Assembly (NCBI RefSeq): GCF_964019805.1
Contig: NZ_OZ026472.1
Span: 372,001 to 436,000, forward strand
DNA from: Candidatus Lariskella endosymbiont of Epinotia ramella
GTDB lineage: Bacteria > Pseudomonadota > Alphaproteobacteria > Rickettsiales > Midichloriaceae
Length of the DNA stretch: 64,000 nt
Direction: 5' to 3'
Below are positions 28,389-40,831 of this stretch, piece after piece (the first letter of the stretch is position 1; each line of letters starts with the position of its first letter). Below the pieces are notes generated by a model that had not been told where the DNA came from, made no database searches, and saw only the letters and a program-made list of their open reading frames with translations. Both the position numbers and the translations under genes were made by a program.

Positions 28389-28439
28389 TATTTACCTCAT
28401 GTTATAAGTTAATATACCACCGGGAGTTTTAGTGTATCA

Positions 28440-29102
28440 CTATTGCGATAGACGCACAATAAATTTTGTTGATAAATTTGATAATATTATGCATACAGGG
28501 AAATAAAACAAAAATAATGACGCGGAAGCCCATATATATTGATAATTTTGGCATATTAGCAGCAAAAAAACTATATTTGGGATATGAAATGGTAGTGTAG
28601 CAATGACAAGGATCAAGAATTTTTTATAATCTGGTAGTAAAGACGCGGTACAAAGCAAAATCAAACTGGAATTTGCTGAAAAGACGAATACAGCGCAGAA
28701 AAGCTCAAAATTCATTATCTCATTACATAGCATGTAAACTCCAATTGGAACAGCAAGCATAACTGGAACAATTATAGTTATCATATATGCAAGCCATTTA
28801 GCGATAATCACTATTTCAAGCCCAACTCCTGTTAATATATACTGAGAAATAAAATCATTTTTATATTCATCATTTAATAGATTTTGGTTAATGAGTATAA
28901 GACTAAATAAAAGCATTATAGCAGAAAAACCTAGAGCAGAAGAAATGCTGATAACACTTTGTTCATTTGCAATACGTAGTATAGTAATTGATATAACAAA
29001 AAATAACAAAGTATGAGTAACTTGTTGTCTGTTACTAAACATAAGTTTGACATCGCGTTTTAAAATCGCAACAAACAGATCTCTTACTCTCACTTCCTTC
29101 AT
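28440..29102 (-). CDS. ccmB: Heme ABC exporter permease CcmB
   Basis: Integral membrane subunit of the CcmABCD complex that loads and releases heme-CcmE in cytochrome c maturation System I. The 220 residues form about six hydrophobic helices. The N-terminal cytoplasmic segment LFVAILKRDVKLMFSNRQQ and the LNDEYKNDFISQYILTG stretch are CcmB-like. The ATPase gene ccmA is not adjacent; only ccmE is also in the window. The assignment rests on overall pattern, not on a catalytic motif. Confidence 0.85.
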   Translation of the reverse strand: MKEVRVRDLFVAILKRDVKLMFSNRQQVTHTLLFFVISITILRIANEQSVISISSALGFSAIMLLFSLILINQNLLNDEYKNDFISQYILTGVGLEIVIIAKWLAYMITIIVPVMLAVPIGVYMLCNEIMNFELFCAVFVFSANSSLILLCTASLLPDYKKFLILVIATLPFHIPNIVFLLLICQNYQYIWASASLFLFYFPVCIILSNLSTKFIVRLSQ

Positions 29103-29249
29103 GCAATATATACCTTTGATAAATGAAGAGTTGGCATTTCGGACTTTTGATACGAAGTATATACAAAAATTAGCTTTTAGGTGCGGCCCGGCTTTGTTGC
29201 AAAAGCAGCTATGCTATTATATTTTATAAAGGCGCGTAGTATAAATCGT

Positions 29250-29504
29250 CTAGTCTGAAGTTACTTTAGAAGAGCGAAGTATAAAGTCTTTTCTTAAAAG
29301 ATTTAGAGTATTGACCTTAATAATCATCTCAATTTGTCTTGTGATATCATATTTAGCAGCAAAATATCTACCAAAAGTTCGCTTAAAGCTGACAAAATAT
29401 GCTTTTATTCTTGAACGTCTATGATAGCCAGTACTTCGCTTCCAAAGCTTTAATCCTTCTTTTTTATCTTTATGCTTTTTCATATACTTAATCGATTCAT
29501 TCAA
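29250..29504 (-). pseudogene. Transposase C-terminal remnant (IS5/IS4-like)
   Basis: An 84-codon frame with KLWKRSTGYHRRSRIKAYFVSFKRTFG and the following QIEMIIKVNTLNLL resembles the C-terminal end of DDE transposases of the YHRRS...ET type. The catalytic region is missing, and the sequence upstream to about 29640 gives only short frames on the minus strand. It differs from the 898-bp IS5 element. No inverted repeats were found around it. Confidence 0.65.
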
Positions 29505-29944
29505 ATCTTTAAATGTTGCTAAACCAAGGTTATAGTAAGCAAACTTTAATCCAGATGGCGTTTTACCGTTTTTATATTATTACGATATCCTTTGCCATAA
29601 TATTTAATTGGATGATCTATTGCTTTTCGAATAAAAAATAAATGTTACCTCTATTTACTAAATTTGTGTTATATTCCGGCCAGATGCGTAATAAGCCCAG
29701 GGTGGTCCCGTCTTTAGGCTAATTTTGGATGGGCAGACTAGATAAACTAAGCTAAAGAAGGTTTGTAGTATAGCACGTTATTTTGTCATATTACTTTTGC
29801 TATACCTGAGAGATAGGATATATGTTTACGTTTTGTTTAAATAATATTGGTTTGCAAGTGTTGTGCTTGCAAAGATGAGTATAAAGCGTTATAAGTTGTC
29901 TTTGTTTTTCCATAAATAAAAAGTGTGAAAATTCGAAGGGTGAA
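29505..29944. other. Intergenic region upstream of secG
   Basis: Bases 29505-29640 may be more of the decayed transposase. Bases 29665-29745 hold an unusually G/C-rich patch (CCAGGGTGGTCCCGTC) followed by GCTAATTTTGGATGGGCAGACTA, whose end matches the dispersed-repeat boundary motif. A possible sigma70-type pair TTGCTA...TATATG spaced by 16 bases lies near 29798-29825. No RNA family was recognised. Confidence 0.4.
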
Positions 29945-30268
29945 ATGATTGTAGATCTTCTGTGTATTTTTCAGGTTATTATCACGTTGTTGTTGATTTT
30001 TGTGGTGCTACTGCAAAAAACGGGAAATGATACTATTTCTGGGCTTTCTTCAGCTGGTCCAAGCGTTTTTTCTAGTAGGTCATCTAGTGGTTTGCTGAAA
30101 AAGGTGACGATAATTCTAGCAATTGCATTTATGATGAATAGCCTACTACTTGCTAGAGGAATCATGCGAGATTCTAATGCTGCTAGTGCCATTATCTCGG
30201 ATATAGAAAAAGAAGCTGAGAAAGATAGTACTCTGCATGTTGAGCCGACTGTCCCTAGTATTGAATAG
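29945..30268 (+). CDS. secG: Preprotein translocase subunit SecG
   Basis: Small partner of SecYE in the inner-membrane Sec channel. It has 107 residues with two hydrophobic helices (about 4-22 and 53-72) separated by the typical Gly/Ser-rich loop (SGLSSAGPSVFSSRSSSGLL), then a polar acidic tail. AAGGG shortly before the ATG serves as ribosome site. A tRNA gene follows after 137 bases. Confidence 0.93.
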   Translation: MIVDLLCIFQVIITLLLIFVVLLQKTGNDTISGLSSAGPSVFSSRSSSGLLKKVTIILAIAFMMNSLLLARGIMRDSNAASAIISDIEKEAEKDSTLHVEPTVPSIE

Positions 30269-30355
30269 GCTCTTGTTTCTTTCGAATCTATTGCCTTAGC
30301 TGATTGACTTGCAATAATTTTCAAATTTTATTTTGTGAAAAATGTGAAAAAATGA

Positions 30356-30383
30356 TTGCAATCTTTGTGCATTTTCTGATAAT
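30356..30383 (+). promoter_or_regulatory. Promoter of tRNA-Leu
   Basis: TTGCAA (30356-30361) and GATAAT (30378-30383) are spaced by 16 bases, with the tRNA starting 22 bases after the -10 box. The position and match to the sigma70 consensus make this the likely tRNA promoter. Confidence 0.55.
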
Positions 30384-30405
30384 ATCTCAGGTGTGAATTT
30401 TTCAT

Positions 30406-30491
30406 GCCCGCGTGATGGAATGGTAGACATAACGGACTTAAAATCCGTGGAGAGCAATCTCTTGCCGGTTCAAGTCCGGCCGCGGGTACCA
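30406..30491 (+). tRNA. tRNA-Leu (anticodon TAA)
   Basis: 86 bases including encoded CCA. The acceptor stem GCCCGCG pairs with CGCGGGT (one G-U), the anticodon stem GGACT/AATCC presents TAA, a long variable arm (GGAGAGCAATCTCTT) marks a class II tRNA, and the T arm contains GGTTCAAGTCC. Confidence 0.97.
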
Positions 30492-30608
30492 TATGCACTC
30501 CAAGCTTCTTTGTATAAGCTTTTATGCTTGCTTTTTAGTAGAGCGTAGCTGCTTTTGGGTGTTAGGGGGTTTTGGTGAAATGATTTTGTTAAATGGTGAG
30601 TTGCTGAC

Positions 30609-31871
30609 TTGAAAGAGATATTGCAAGATTTTGATATTGAGGTTGCTGCCGCTATTTCTAAAGAGCTAAATAGGCAGCGCTATGAAATTGAATTGATTGC
30701 CTCGGAAAATATTGTTAGTCCTGCGGTTTTAGCTGCGCAAGGGTCTGTTTTGACAAATAAATATGCTGAAGGATATCCTGGCAAAAGGTATTATGCAGGC
30801 TGTGAATATGTTGATGTTGTCGAAAATCTGGCTATAGAAAGAGCAAAAGCGCTTTTTGGTGTTGAATTTGCTAATGTGCAGCCGCACTCTGGGTCTCAAG
30901 CTAATCAAGCGGCTTTTATGGCTCTTTTAAAGCCATATGACGTGGTTTTGAGTCTTTCTTTGAATTGTGGCGGGCACCTTACACATGGCTCTTCAGTGAA
31001 TCAGTCTGGGAAGTGGTTTAATGTAGTTCATTATGGTGTTTCAAAAGAGACTGGCCTTTTGGACTATGATCAAATTGATGCACTTGCTCATGCTCATAAA
31101 CCGAAGTTGATTATAGCCGGTTATTCTGCTTATCCTCGTGAGATAGATTTTGCGAAATTTAGAGAAATTGCAGATGGTGTTGGTGCATATCTAATGGTTG
31201 ATATGGCCCATATTGCTGGGCTTATTGCATGTGGCGTTCATCCAACTCCAGTTGGGCATGCGCATGTGATTACTTCAACAACTCATAAAACGCTTCGTGG
31301 GCCGAGAGGTGGATTGATTTTGATGAGCGACCCTGACATTGCAAGTCGTATAAATTCTGCGGTCTTTCCTGGTTTGCAGGGAGGGCCATTAATGCATGTG
31401 ATAGCTGCTAAAGCTGTAGCTTTTAAAGAAGCTTTAAGTGAGCGGTATAGAGTATATATAAAGCGTGTTGTTGAGAATGCTAGTGTTCTGTCTTCTGTTC
31501 TAATAGAACGAGGGTATTCTTTAGTTAGTGGTGGTACTGATAATCATTTAATGTTGCTAGATCTGAGAGGATATGGTATCACTGGTGTTGCTCTTGAAAG
31601 GGCGCTTTGTGAGCTTGGTTTAATATGCAATAAAAATAGTGTGCCATTTGATGAAGAAAAGCCGTGGGTTACTTCTGGTGTGAGGCTGGGGACTCCTGCT
31701 GTGACTACTCGTGGGATGGGGGCTAGTGAGCTTAGAATTATAGGCGCTATGATCGCCGATGTAATGGATAGATTGAGATTTGGAAAGTTAGATCAAGGCT
31801 TTAAGGATGCTTTGGCTGAGAAGGTCATAGAGATATGTACTGCTTTTCCAATCTATGGAGAGTTAGTTTAA
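30609..31871 (+). CDS. glyA: Serine hydroxymethyltransferase
   Basis: PLP enzyme converting serine and tetrahydrofolate to glycine and 5,10-methylene-tetrahydrofolate, the main one-carbon source. The 420 residues show [27 protein letters not shown], the PLP Lys227 in [12 protein letters not shown], and [12 protein letters not shown]. The start is TTG at 30609: an in-frame TGA lies four codons upstream and no ATG or GTG occurs between, so TTG is the only start that keeps the conserved N-terminus. GTGAG about 8 bases upstream may be its ribosome site. It links to folate use together with the CADD-like gene. Confidence 0.95.
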   Translation: MKEILQDFDIEVAAAISKELNRQRYEIELIASENIVSPAVLAAQGSVLTNKYAEGYPGKRYYAGCEYVDVVENLAIERAKALFGVEFANVQPHSGSQANQAAFMALLKPYDVVLSLSLNCGGHLTHGSSVNQSGKWFNVVHYGVSKETGLLDYDQIDALAHAHKPKLIIAGYSAYPREIDFAKFREIADGVGAYLMVDMAHIAGLIACGVHPTPVGHAHVITSTTHKTLRGPRGGLILMSDPDIASRINSAVFPGLQGGPLMHVIAAKAVAFKEALSERYRVYIKRVVENASVLSSVLIERGYSLVSGGTDNHLMLLDLRGYGITGVALERALCELGLICNKNSVPFDEEKPWVTSGVRLGTPAVTTRGMGASELRIIGAMIADVMDRLRFGKLDQGFKDALAEKVIEICTAFPIYGELV

Positions 31872-31944
31872 GTAGTGTTCTCTATTGTGTACTGCTTTGA
31901 TTGTTTCTTAAAGTGGTATATGGTTAGTTCATGCTAAAAAAGCC

Positions 31945-31974
31945 TTGACCAGTTTGAGGGTTTTCAAGTATTAT
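31945..31974 (+). promoter_or_regulatory. Promoter of the str operon
   Basis: TTGACC (31945-31950) and TATTAT (31969-31974) are separated by 18 bases, preceded by an A-run. It is the best sigma70-type match upstream of rpsL and leaves a leader of about 100 bases. Confidence 0.6.
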
Positions 31975-32079
31975 CACTCAACTGATGTCCATGGATTGTG
32001 GATGTTTATTTTGTTTTATATTGATTAGCGCTTGTGAATATGTGTGATTGCGGTATGAGAAGTAAGAAGTGGGGGCTTT

Positions 32080-32451
32080 ATGCCAACAATTAATCAGTTG
32101 ATAGCGAGGCCTAGGAAACGTAAGCCGGTTAGTTGCAACGTTCCTGCTCTTGAGAGATGTCCTCAAAAGAGGGGGGTTTGTGTGCGTGTGTACACTACTA
32201 CTCCAAAGAAGCCAAATTCAGCGATGCGTAAGGTTGCTAGGGTTAAGTTGACAAATGGATATGAGGTGACATGCTATATAGGTGGCGAAGGGCATAATCT
32301 TCAGGATCACTCTGTTGTGCTTGCAGAAGGTGGTAGAGTGAAAGATCTTCCGGGTGTTAGATACCATGTGGTACGTGGTGCTTTGGATACACACGGTGTA
32401 AACGGGCGTAAGCAGGGGCGTTCTAAGTATGGCTCTAAAAAGCCTAAGTAA
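32080..32451 (+). CDS. rpsL: 30S ribosomal protein S12
   Basis: Decoding-centre protein of the small subunit, first gene of the str operon. The 123 residues match the family throughout, including MPTINQL at the start, [13 protein letters not shown] around Lys43 and [13 protein letters not shown] around Lys88, so the positions where streptomycin resistance changes usually fall are wild-type-like. Confidence 0.98.
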   Translation: MPTINQLIARPRKRKPVSCNVPALERCPQKRGVCVRVYTTTPKKPNSAMRKVARVKLTNGYEVTCYIGGEGHNLQDHSVVLAEGGRVKDLPGVRYHVVRGALDTHGVNGRKQGRSKYGSKKPK

Positions 32452-32476
32452 TTGAATATTTTGGAATTTTTTATTT

Positions 32477-32950
32477 ATGTCACGTCGTAGAGCAGCTAAG
32501 AGGGAGCGTTTGTTGCCAGATGCCAAGTATGGTCATCTTGTGGTGGCAAAGCTAATCAATGTTATAATGCTTGCTGGTAAGAAAAGCGTAGCTGAGCGGA
32601 TTGCGTATAACGCTATGGAAGGTGCTTCTGAAAAATTAGGTATTAGTCCTGCTGATGTTTTAGAGAAGGCTGTTGCTAATGTTACTCCATTGATAGAGGT
32701 TCGTTCCAGAAGAGTTGGTGGTGCTACTTATCAAGTTCCTACTGAAGTGCGTCCAGAGAGAAGGCTGGCTCTTGCTTTGAGGTGGATTGTGCGTGCTGCA
32801 CACTCTAGAAAGGCTGAGAGAACTATGATTAGAAAGTTGGCTGCTGAATTAGTTGATGCTTGTAATGAGCGCGGTGCGGCTGTGAAGAAAAGAGAGGACG
32901 TCCATAAGACGGCTGAAGGGAATAGAGCGTTTACGCATTATAGGTGGTAA
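32477..32950 (+). CDS. rpsG: 30S ribosomal protein S7
   Basis: Primary 16S rRNA-binding protein that organises the 3' head domain; 157 residues, starting [10 protein letters not shown]. Core segments [34 protein letters not shown] and the C-terminal [11 protein letters not shown] are present. It follows rpsL by 25 bases and precedes fusA closely in the ancestral order. Confidence 0.98.
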   Translation: MSRRRAAKRERLLPDAKYGHLVVAKLINVIMLAGKKSVAERIAYNAMEGASEKLGISPADVLEKAVANVTPLIEVRSRRVGGATYQVPTEVRPERRLALALRWIVRAAHSRKAERTMIRKLAAELVDACNERGAAVKKREDVHKTAEGNRAFTHYRW

Positions 32951-32960
32951 TTGGGTGTTT

Positions 32961-35063
<2,103 letters not shown>

Positions 35064-35096
35064 AGAGATATGTTTTATTATTAATTTGGAGATTTT

Positions 35097-36272
35097 ATGG
35101 CAGAGAAATTTTTGCGCGATAAGCCGCATGTCAATGTGGGAACTATAGGACACGTTGATCATGGTAAAACGAGTTTGACTGCAGCTTTGACAGCTATCTA
35201 TGGTAAGAGTGCTGTTGCATATGATGAGATAGATAAAGCTCCTGAAGAGAGAGCAAGGGGGATCACAATTAATACAGCGCATGTTGAGTATGAAACTAAT
35301 AATAGGCACTATGGGCATGTGGACTGTCCAGGACACGCTGATTATGTAAAAAATATGATAACTGGTGCTGCGCAGATGGATGGAGCAATCTTAGTTGTTA
35401 GTGCAGCAGATGGTCCAATGCCTCAAACAAGAGAGCACATTCTGCTTGCTAAGCAAGTTGGAGTTCCTGCTATAGTTGTGTTTCTCAATAAAGTAGATAT
35501 GGTGGATGATCCAGAGCTTGTAGATCTTGTGGAGATGGAAGTTAGAGAATTGCTTAGTAAGTATGGTTTTGATGGTGATAAGATTCCTGTAATTAAGGGC
35601 TCTGCTTTATGTGCACTTCAAGGAAGTAATCCACAGCTTGGAGCGGAAGCATTGAAGCAGTTGATGGATGCAGTTGATAGCCATATTCCTACTCCTGAGC
35701 GTGCAGTGGATAAACCATTCTTGATGTCTGTTGAAGATGTATTCTCTATTTCAGGTAGAGGTACTGTCGCAACTGGTAGGATCGAGCAGGGGAAAGTAAA
35801 ACTGGGTGAAGAGCTTGAGATAGTTGGTTTAAAGCCTGTTAAGAAGACTGTTTGTACTGGTATCGAGATGTTTAGAAAGCAGCTTGATGAAGGTATGGCA
35901 GGTGATAATGCTGGTATTTTATTGCGTGGTGTTGATAAAGAGGAAATCGAAAGAGGGCAAGTATTAGCTAAGCCTGGTAGTATTACTCCTCATACTCATT
36001 TTAAAGCTGAGATATATGTTTTATCTAAAGATGAGGGTGGGCGTCATACTCCGTTTATTGGAAATTATAGGCCGCAGTTCTATTTTAGAACTACAGATGT
36101 AACTGGTACCATTACTTTAAAAGATGGTGTTGAAATGGTGATGCCTGGCGATAATACAGAGATTACCGTTGAATTGATTGCCCCAATTGCTATGGATAAA
36201 GGATTAAAGTTCGCTATTAGAGAAGGTGGTAAGACTGTTGGGGCAGGAGTTGTTCTAGAGATTATAAAATAA
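35097..36272 (+). CDS. tuf: Elongation factor Tu
   Basis: GTPase delivering aminoacyl-tRNA to the ribosome. The 391 residues have [45 protein letters not shown] and [12 protein letters not shown] stands 8-10 bases before the ATG. It sits between fusA and rpsJ, the usual place for the str-associated copy; no second tuf gene is in the window. Confidence 0.98.
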   Translation: MAEKFLRDKPHVNVGTIGHVDHGKTSLTAALTAIYGKSAVAYDEIDKAPEERARGITINTAHVEYETNNRHYGHVDCPGHADYVKNMITGAAQMDGAILVVSAADGPMPQTREHILLAKQVGVPAIVVFLNKVDMVDDPELVDLVEMEVRELLSKYGFDGDKIPVIKGSALCALQGSNPQLGAEALKQLMDAVDSHIPTPERAVDKPFLMSVEDVFSISGRGTVATGRIEQGKVKLGEELEIVGLKPVKKTVCTGIEMFRKQLDEGMAGDNAGILLRGVDKEEIERGQVLAKPGSITPHTHFKAEIYVLSKDEGGRHTPFIGNYRPQFYFRTTDVTGTITLKDGVEMVMPGDNTEITVELIAPIAMDKGLKFAIREGGKTVGAGVVLEIIK

Positions 36273-36284
36273 GTGGTGAGAGAG

Positions 36285-36593
36285 ATGGCTATAAAACAAG
36301 AGATCAAGCTAAAGCTTAAGGCCTTTGATCATCGTTTGCTAGATCATGCAGTAGCTGATATAGTGTATAATTTGAGACTGATAGGTGCTAAGATAAGTGG
36401 TCCTGTGCCTTTGCCAAATGATATTTTCAAGATCACTGTGAATAGATCTACTCATGTTGATAAGAAGTCGCGTGAGCAATTTGAGATGAGGGAGCATTCT
36501 CGTCTCTTGCTTATAGAGTCATCTCCTCAAACTATAGATGTATTAATGAAGTTGGATTTGCCTTCAGGGGTAGATGCGGAGGTTAATTATTAA
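36285..36593 (+). CDS. rpsJ: 30S ribosomal protein S10
   Basis: Small-subunit head protein, also the transcription antitermination factor NusE; first gene of the S10 part of the cluster. From ATG 36285 ([20 protein letters not shown]) it has 102 residues. An upstream in-frame GTG at 36273 would abut the tuf stop, but the family normally begins just before [10 protein letters not shown]. Signature [30 protein letters not shown] is intact. Confidence 0.97.
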   Translation: MAIKQEIKLKLKAFDHRLLDHAVADIVYNLRLIGAKISGPVPLPNDIFKITVNRSTHVDKKSREQFEMREHSRLLLIESSPQTIDVLMKLDLPSGVDAEVNY

Positions 36594-36609
36594 TGGTAAT
36601 GAGTGATTT

Positions 36610-37284
36610 ATGATGAGGTGTGGTCTTGTTGCTAAGAAAATAGGTATGACACAGATTTTCAACGAAGATGGCAAGTTGTTGCCTGTTACTCTGCTGCATG
36701 TGCCACGCAACGTTATACTCGGTGTGAAGAGTATTGAAAAGCATGGGTATAATGCTGTAATAGTGGGGTATGGCGAGGCAAAGGAGTCTAAGACGTCAAA
36801 GCCTTTACTTGGTGTCACTAAGAAGATTTCGGTTTCTCCTGTACAGGGTATAAAGGAGTTTGTGGTTTCATCGGACTATTCTACTGCTTTAGGCAAAGCA
36901 ATTTCTGTTGGGCATTTTGTCATGGGACAGTATATAGATGTTGCTGGAAAGAGTGTTGGTAAGGGTTTTGCTGGTGCTATGAAAAGGCATGGATTTAGTG
37001 GGCTTGAGGCTAGTCATGGTGTTTCAATAAGTCATAGGGCACATGGTTCTACTGGACAGAGGCAAGATCCTGGAAAAGTTTTTAAGAATAAAAAAATGGC
37101 TGGATATATGGGATGCAGATCTGTTACGGTACAAAACTTGAAGATTGCTGATGTTGATTTGTCTTTGCGTATTATAGCTGTTTTAGGTTGTGTTCCAGGA
37201 AAGAAAGGCAGGTTGCTTGTATTGCGTGATTCTGTCAAAAGGTCTGTGCCTTGTGGTACAGAGATGCCTGCTGCATTTGAGTGA
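36610..37284 (+). CDS. rplC: 50S ribosomal protein L3
   Basis: Early-assembly large-subunit protein near the peptidyl-transferase centre. 224 residues: MRCGLVAKKIGMTQIF at the N-terminus, the loop region GKGFAGAMKRHGF...HGVSISHRAHGSTGQRQDPGKVFKNKKMAGYMG, and the C-terminal barrel. Two adjacent ATGs (36610, 36613) are equally possible starts. Confidence 0.97.
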   Translation: MMRCGLVAKKIGMTQIFNEDGKLLPVTLLHVPRNVILGVKSIEKHGYNAVIVGYGEAKESKTSKPLLGVTKKISVSPVQGIKEFVVSSDYSTALGKAISVGHFVMGQYIDVAGKSVGKGFAGAMKRHGFSGLEASHGVSISHRAHGSTGQRQDPGKVFKNKKMAGYMGCRSVTVQNLKIADVDLSLRIIAVLGCVPGKKGRLLVLRDSVKRSVPCGTEMPAAFE

Positions 37285-37318
37285 TAGATAATATTTTTGT
37301 GGAGCGCAGAGTATTAAA

Positions 37319-37936
37319 ATGAAGTTGGACGTGATAGATTTGTCTACCTCTATAGTTGAAGAAAATATTGAGGTTAGTGATGATATCTTCGGGCAAGAAA
37401 TAAGGTTGGACATTTTACATAAAATGGTCACTTGGCAGCTTGCTAAGAGTAGGTGTGGAGATCATAGTACGAAAGGCGTAACTCAGATTTCTGGTTCTAC
37501 TAGGAAGATATATAATCAGAAAGGTGGTGGTAGAGCTAGACACGGAAGTAATAGGGCTCCACAGTTTCGTGGTGGTGCGGTAATTTTTGGGCCGCATACT
37601 AGGTCGCATGAGTTTAAGCTCAATAAAAAATTTAGAAAGTTGGCGTTGAAAGTTGCACTTTCATTGAAGTATGGTGAAGGTGGAGTGTTAGTTTCTAAGG
37701 ATTTGAAAGTGCCAGCAAAAACTTCTGAGTTTCAATCACTGTTGAGAAATTTAAATTTTAAATCAGTATTAATAGTTGATGTTAGTGTTGATAAGAAGTC
37801 ATGGGTTGCAGTTCATAATTTAAAAAATTGTAGAGTACTGCCTGTAGTAGGTTTAAATGTGTTGGATGTGCTAAAAGCAGAAAAGGTATTATTTACCGTT
37901 GATGCAGTGAAGGGGGTAGAGGATAGAGTATTATGA
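37319..37936 (+). CDS. rplD: 50S ribosomal protein L4
   Basis: Lines the peptide exit tunnel. 205 residues, with the conserved tunnel loop GSTRKIYNQKGGGRARHGSNRAPQFRGGAVIFGPHTRSH at about 60-98. In E. coli L4 also represses its own operon; nothing here shows whether that holds. It overlaps rplW by 4 bases. Confidence 0.97.
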   Translation: MKLDVIDLSTSIVEENIEVSDDIFGQEIRLDILHKMVTWQLAKSRCGDHSTKGVTQISGSTRKIYNQKGGGRARHGSNRAPQFRGGAVIFGPHTRSHEFKLNKKFRKLALKVALSLKYGEGGVLVSKDLKVPAKTSEFQSLLRNLNFKSVLIVDVSVDKKSWVAVHNLKNCRVLPVVGLNVLDVLKAEKVLFTVDAVKGVEDRVL

Positions 37937-38223
37937 CGCGTAAATGTTTATATGATGTTTTATTAGCTCCGATCAATACGGAGAAGGCTGTGAATTGTAC
38001 TGCTTTTTCTAAGTATGTGTTTAAGGTTCATCCGAGAGCTTCTAAAGATGTGGTAAAGTTGGCTGTCGAAAAGGTTTTTGATGTTAAGGTTAGGCATGTA
38101 AATATCTTGAATGTAAAACCTTACACAAGAACTTTTAAGGGTATACGTGGTGTGGTCGGCGCTTTTAAAAAAGCTGTAGTAAGTGTCGAGAAAGGTGCTG
38201 CAATTGATTTTTTAAAAATGTAA
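37933..38223 (+). CDS. rplW: 50S ribosomal protein L23
   Basis: Exit-site protein that docks trigger factor and signal recognition particle. 96 residues with YDVLLAPINTEKA at the N-terminus and KYVFKVHPRASKDVVKLAVEKVFDVKV in the core. Its ATG overlaps the rplD stop (ATGA-type), implying coupled translation. Confidence 0.97.
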   Translation: MTRKCLYDVLLAPINTEKAVNCTAFSKYVFKVHPRASKDVVKLAVEKVFDVKVRHVNILNVKPYTRTFKGIRGVVGAFKKAVVSVEKGAAIDFLKM

Positions 38224-38237
38224 ATTAGCGTAAAGAT

Positions 38238-39065
38238 ATGGGGCTTAAAGTTTATAAATCCGTTACACCTTCCATGAGACACTTAGTGTCAGTTGATAAA
38301 GCGATATTATGGAAAGGAAAGCCAGAAAGGTCTTTGACTGTTGGATTGAGTTCTACTGGTGGTAGAAACAACTTAGGGCGTACAACATCTTGGAAGAAAG
38401 GTGGTGGGCATAAGAGAAAGTATAGATTAATAGATTTTTTTCGTGTTAAATTGGATCAATCTGCGGTTGTTCAAAGATTTGAATATGATCCAAATAGAGG
38501 TGCTTTTATTGCGCTTATTAAGTATGAGGATGGTGAGCTTTCGTATATAATTGCACCACAGAAGTTAAGTGTTGGAGATAGTGTTATTTCCGCAGATCTG
38601 GCTGATGTGAAGGTAGGAAATTCAATGTTAGTTAGAAATGTGCCAATTGGTACTATAGTACACAATATAGAGTTGAAACCTAAAAAAGGAGCGCAGATTG
38701 CTAGGGCCGCTGGTACATATGCACAGTTAATAGGAAAGGATGCTGCTTATGCTCTACTTAAATTGCGTTCGGGAGAAATAAGAAAGATTCCTTTAATGTG
38801 TAGGGTAACTATAGGAGCTGTTTCTAATCCTGATAATCAAAATATAAAGATAGGTAAGGCTGGAAGAAACAGATGGCTTGGTGTTAGGCCTACTGTTAGA
38901 GGTGTAGCGATGAATCCTGTTGATCATCCACATGGTGGTGGTGAGGGAAAAACTTCTGGCGGTAGACATCCTGTTACTCCTTGGGGTAAACCTACAAAGG
39001 GTAAGCATACGCGGAACAGTAAACGCACTGACGGATGGATTGTGCGTTCGAGGCATAAAAATTAA
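38238..39065 (+). CDS. rplB: 50S ribosomal protein L2
   Basis: Large-subunit protein needed for peptidyl transfer and subunit joining. 275 residues; conserved parts are [32 protein letters not shown], and the C-terminal [27 protein letters not shown] with the functionally important His of the HPHGGG loop. Confidence 0.98.
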   Translation: MGLKVYKSVTPSMRHLVSVDKAILWKGKPERSLTVGLSSTGGRNNLGRTTSWKKGGGHKRKYRLIDFFRVKLDQSAVVQRFEYDPNRGAFIALIKYEDGELSYIIAPQKLSVGDSVISADLADVKVGNSMLVRNVPIGTIVHNIELKPKKGAQIARAAGTYAQLIGKDAAYALLKLRSGEIRKIPLMCRVTIGAVSNPDNQNIKIGKAGRNRWLGVRPTVRGVAMNPVDHPHGGGEGKTSGGRHPVTPWGKPTKGKHTRNSKRTDGWIVRSRHKN

Positions 39066-39078
39066 TTAATAGGGTATC

Positions 39079-39360
39079 ATGGGAAAAAGAGCTGCTTGGA
39101 AAGGACCTTTCATAGATAGTCATCTTTTGAAAAAGGTAAATGAGGTTTTAAATTCAGATGGATATAAAGTCGTAAAAACTTGGTCTAGGCGCTCGACTAT
39201 ATTGCCAGAGTTTGTTGGTCTTACGTTTTACGTGTATAATGGTAAGAAATTTATACCTGTGTTGGTAACTGAAGGTATGGTTGGAAAGAAATTGGGCGAG
39301 TTTGCCCCGACTAGAGTGTTCTCGGGTCACAGCGCAAACAGGAAAGCTAATAGGGCATGA
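39079..39360 (+). CDS. rpsS: 30S ribosomal protein S19
   Basis: Small-subunit head protein contacting S13. 93 residues beginning [19 protein letters not shown], with [27 protein letters not shown] and the C-terminal [17 protein letters not shown]. Length is normal. It is followed by rplV after 9 bases. Confidence 0.98.
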   Translation: MGKRAAWKGPFIDSHLLKKVNEVLNSDGYKVVKTWSRRSTILPEFVGLTFYVYNGKKFIPVLVTEGMVGKKLGEFAPTRVFSGHSANRKANRA

Positions 39361-39369
39361 GGTTGTTAT

Positions 39370-39738
39370 ATGATTAGTAGTACATCGAATTTTTTTGATT
39401 CTGAACAGTCAAATGCTAAGCACATAGCAATAAAGTCTAGTGTAAGGAAGGTGAACCTTCTTGCGAAAATGATTAAAGGTTTAAGTGTTGCGGATGCTTC
39501 TCTACAATTGCAGTTTTCTAAGAAGAAAGTTGCGTATGATTTGAAGAAAATATTAAATTCTGCAGTTGCTAATGCAGAGAATAATTTTGGTATTGATATT
39601 GATAAACTGTATATTGCTTCTGTCTTAGTTGGAAAAGCTTTCGTTTTAAAGCGTTTACATGCTAGAGCTAGGGGACGTGCGGCTAGGATAAGCAAGCCTT
39701 ATAGCCGTGTAGAAATTATTTTAAAAGCAAGAGGTTAA
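39370..39738 (+). CDS. rplV: 50S ribosomal protein L22
   Basis: Forms part of the exit tunnel constriction. 122 residues; [20 protein letters not shown], then [43 protein letters not shown] as in the family's tunnel beta-hairpin. The N-terminus has a Ser-rich extension of about ten residues relative to E. coli. Confidence 0.97.
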   Translation: MISSTSNFFDSEQSNAKHIAIKSSVRKVNLLAKMIKGLSVADASLQLQFSKKKVAYDLKKILNSAVANAENNFGIDIDKLYIASVLVGKAFVLKRLHARARGRAARISKPYSRVEIILKARG

Positions 39739-39742
39739 TTGT

Positions 39743-40393
39743 ATGGGGCAAAAGGTAAATCCTGTTGGGTTTAGGCTTGGAGTAATAAATACTTGGGATT
39801 CGATATGGTATGCTGATAGAGGCTATGCTGATAAGTTGCATCAAGATCTTAAAATTAGGCAGTATATTACTTCATCTTTTGCTATTGCTGGAATTAGTAA
39901 AGTAAAAATAGAGAGATTGGCCAAAAAGGTACGTGTAATAATTAAAAGTGCTAGGCCTGGAATGATAATAGGTAAGAAGGGTGAAGATATAGCAAAAATT
40001 AAATCTATGATTGAAAAAATTACTACTACTGACGAGGTGGTAGTAAGCATAGTAGATGTAAAGAAAGCAGAAATTGATGCAAATCTTGTTGCTACTAGTG
40101 TGGCGCAGCAACTTGAAAAGCGTACAGCTTTTAGAAAAGCTGCGAAGAGAGCTATTCAGTCTGCTATGAGGCTTGGTGCTAAAGGTGTGCGTTTAAATAT
40201 TTCAGGTAGGCTAGGTGGTGCTGAAATTGCTAGGACTCAGTGGTATAAAGAAGGAAGGGTGCCTCTGCATACTTTAAGAGCAAAGATTGGTTATGCTTGT
40301 GCTTCAGCGCACACAACTTATGGCGTGCTTGGAGTGAAAGTTTGGATTTATCGCGGAGAAAGAGTTTCTTCCGACGGTTTATATGATGATTAG
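39743..40393 (+). CDS. rpsC: 30S ribosomal protein S3
   Basis: Small-subunit protein at the mRNA entry site. 216 residues starting [14 protein letters not shown]; the KH domain has [12 protein letters not shown] (GXXG loop), and the C-terminal domain has [45 protein letters not shown]. It follows rplV by 4 bases. Confidence 0.98.
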   Translation: MGQKVNPVGFRLGVINTWDSIWYADRGYADKLHQDLKIRQYITSSFAIAGISKVKIERLAKKVRVIIKSARPGMIIGKKGEDIAKIKSMIEKITTTDEVVVSIVDVKKAEIDANLVATSVAQQLEKRTAFRKAAKRAIQSAMRLGAKGVRLNISGRLGGAEIARTQWYKEGRVPLHTLRAKIGYACASAHTTYGVLGVKVWIYRGERVSSDGLYDD

Positions 40394-40411
40394 TAGTGGT
40401 AAGTTATTTAT

Positions 40412-40828
40412 ATGTTAAGTCCAGCAAAAACTAAGTTTAGAAAAGCATTCAAAGGAAGGATTCATGGTAGTGCCAAAGGTGCTACAAAGTTAGACTTTGG
40501 TATATTTGGTCTAAAAGCAATGGAGCCAGAACGTATTACTGCCAGGCAGATAGAGGCTGCTAGAAAAGCTGTAATGAGGCATTTGCGTCGTGTAGGAAAG
40601 TTGTGGATCAGAATGTTTCCTGATATTCCAGTGTCAAGAAAGCCTGCTGATGTTAGGATGGGTAGTGGAAAAGGTAGTCCTGAGTTTTGGGTATGTAGAA
40701 TTAAGCCAGGTCATATAATGTTTGAGTTAGATGGTGTGGATGAAGAGCAAGCTAGGGGAGCGTTTGAGAAAGCATCTGCTAAGTTGCCTATAAAGACCAA
40801 GTTTATTAAGAGGTTAGGTGAGGATTAG
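40412..40828 (+). CDS. rplP: 50S ribosomal protein L16
   Basis: Binds near the A-site tRNA and 5S rRNA. 138 residues from [41 protein letters not shown] and [25 protein letters not shown] are diagnostic. Followed at once by rpmC. Confidence 0.98.
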   Translation: MLSPAKTKFRKAFKGRIHGSAKGATKLDFGIFGLKAMEPERITARQIEAARKAVMRHLRRVGKLWIRMFPDIPVSRKPADVRMGSGKGSPEFWVCRIKPGHIMFELDGVDEEQARGAFEKASAKLPIKTKFIKRLGED

Positions 40829-40831
40829 GAT

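Noticed and set aside
29660-29745. Possible tmRNA, SRP RNA or riboswitch
   Set aside because: None of the diagnostic conserved sequences of these RNAs could be found; its right end matches the dispersed-repeat boundary.
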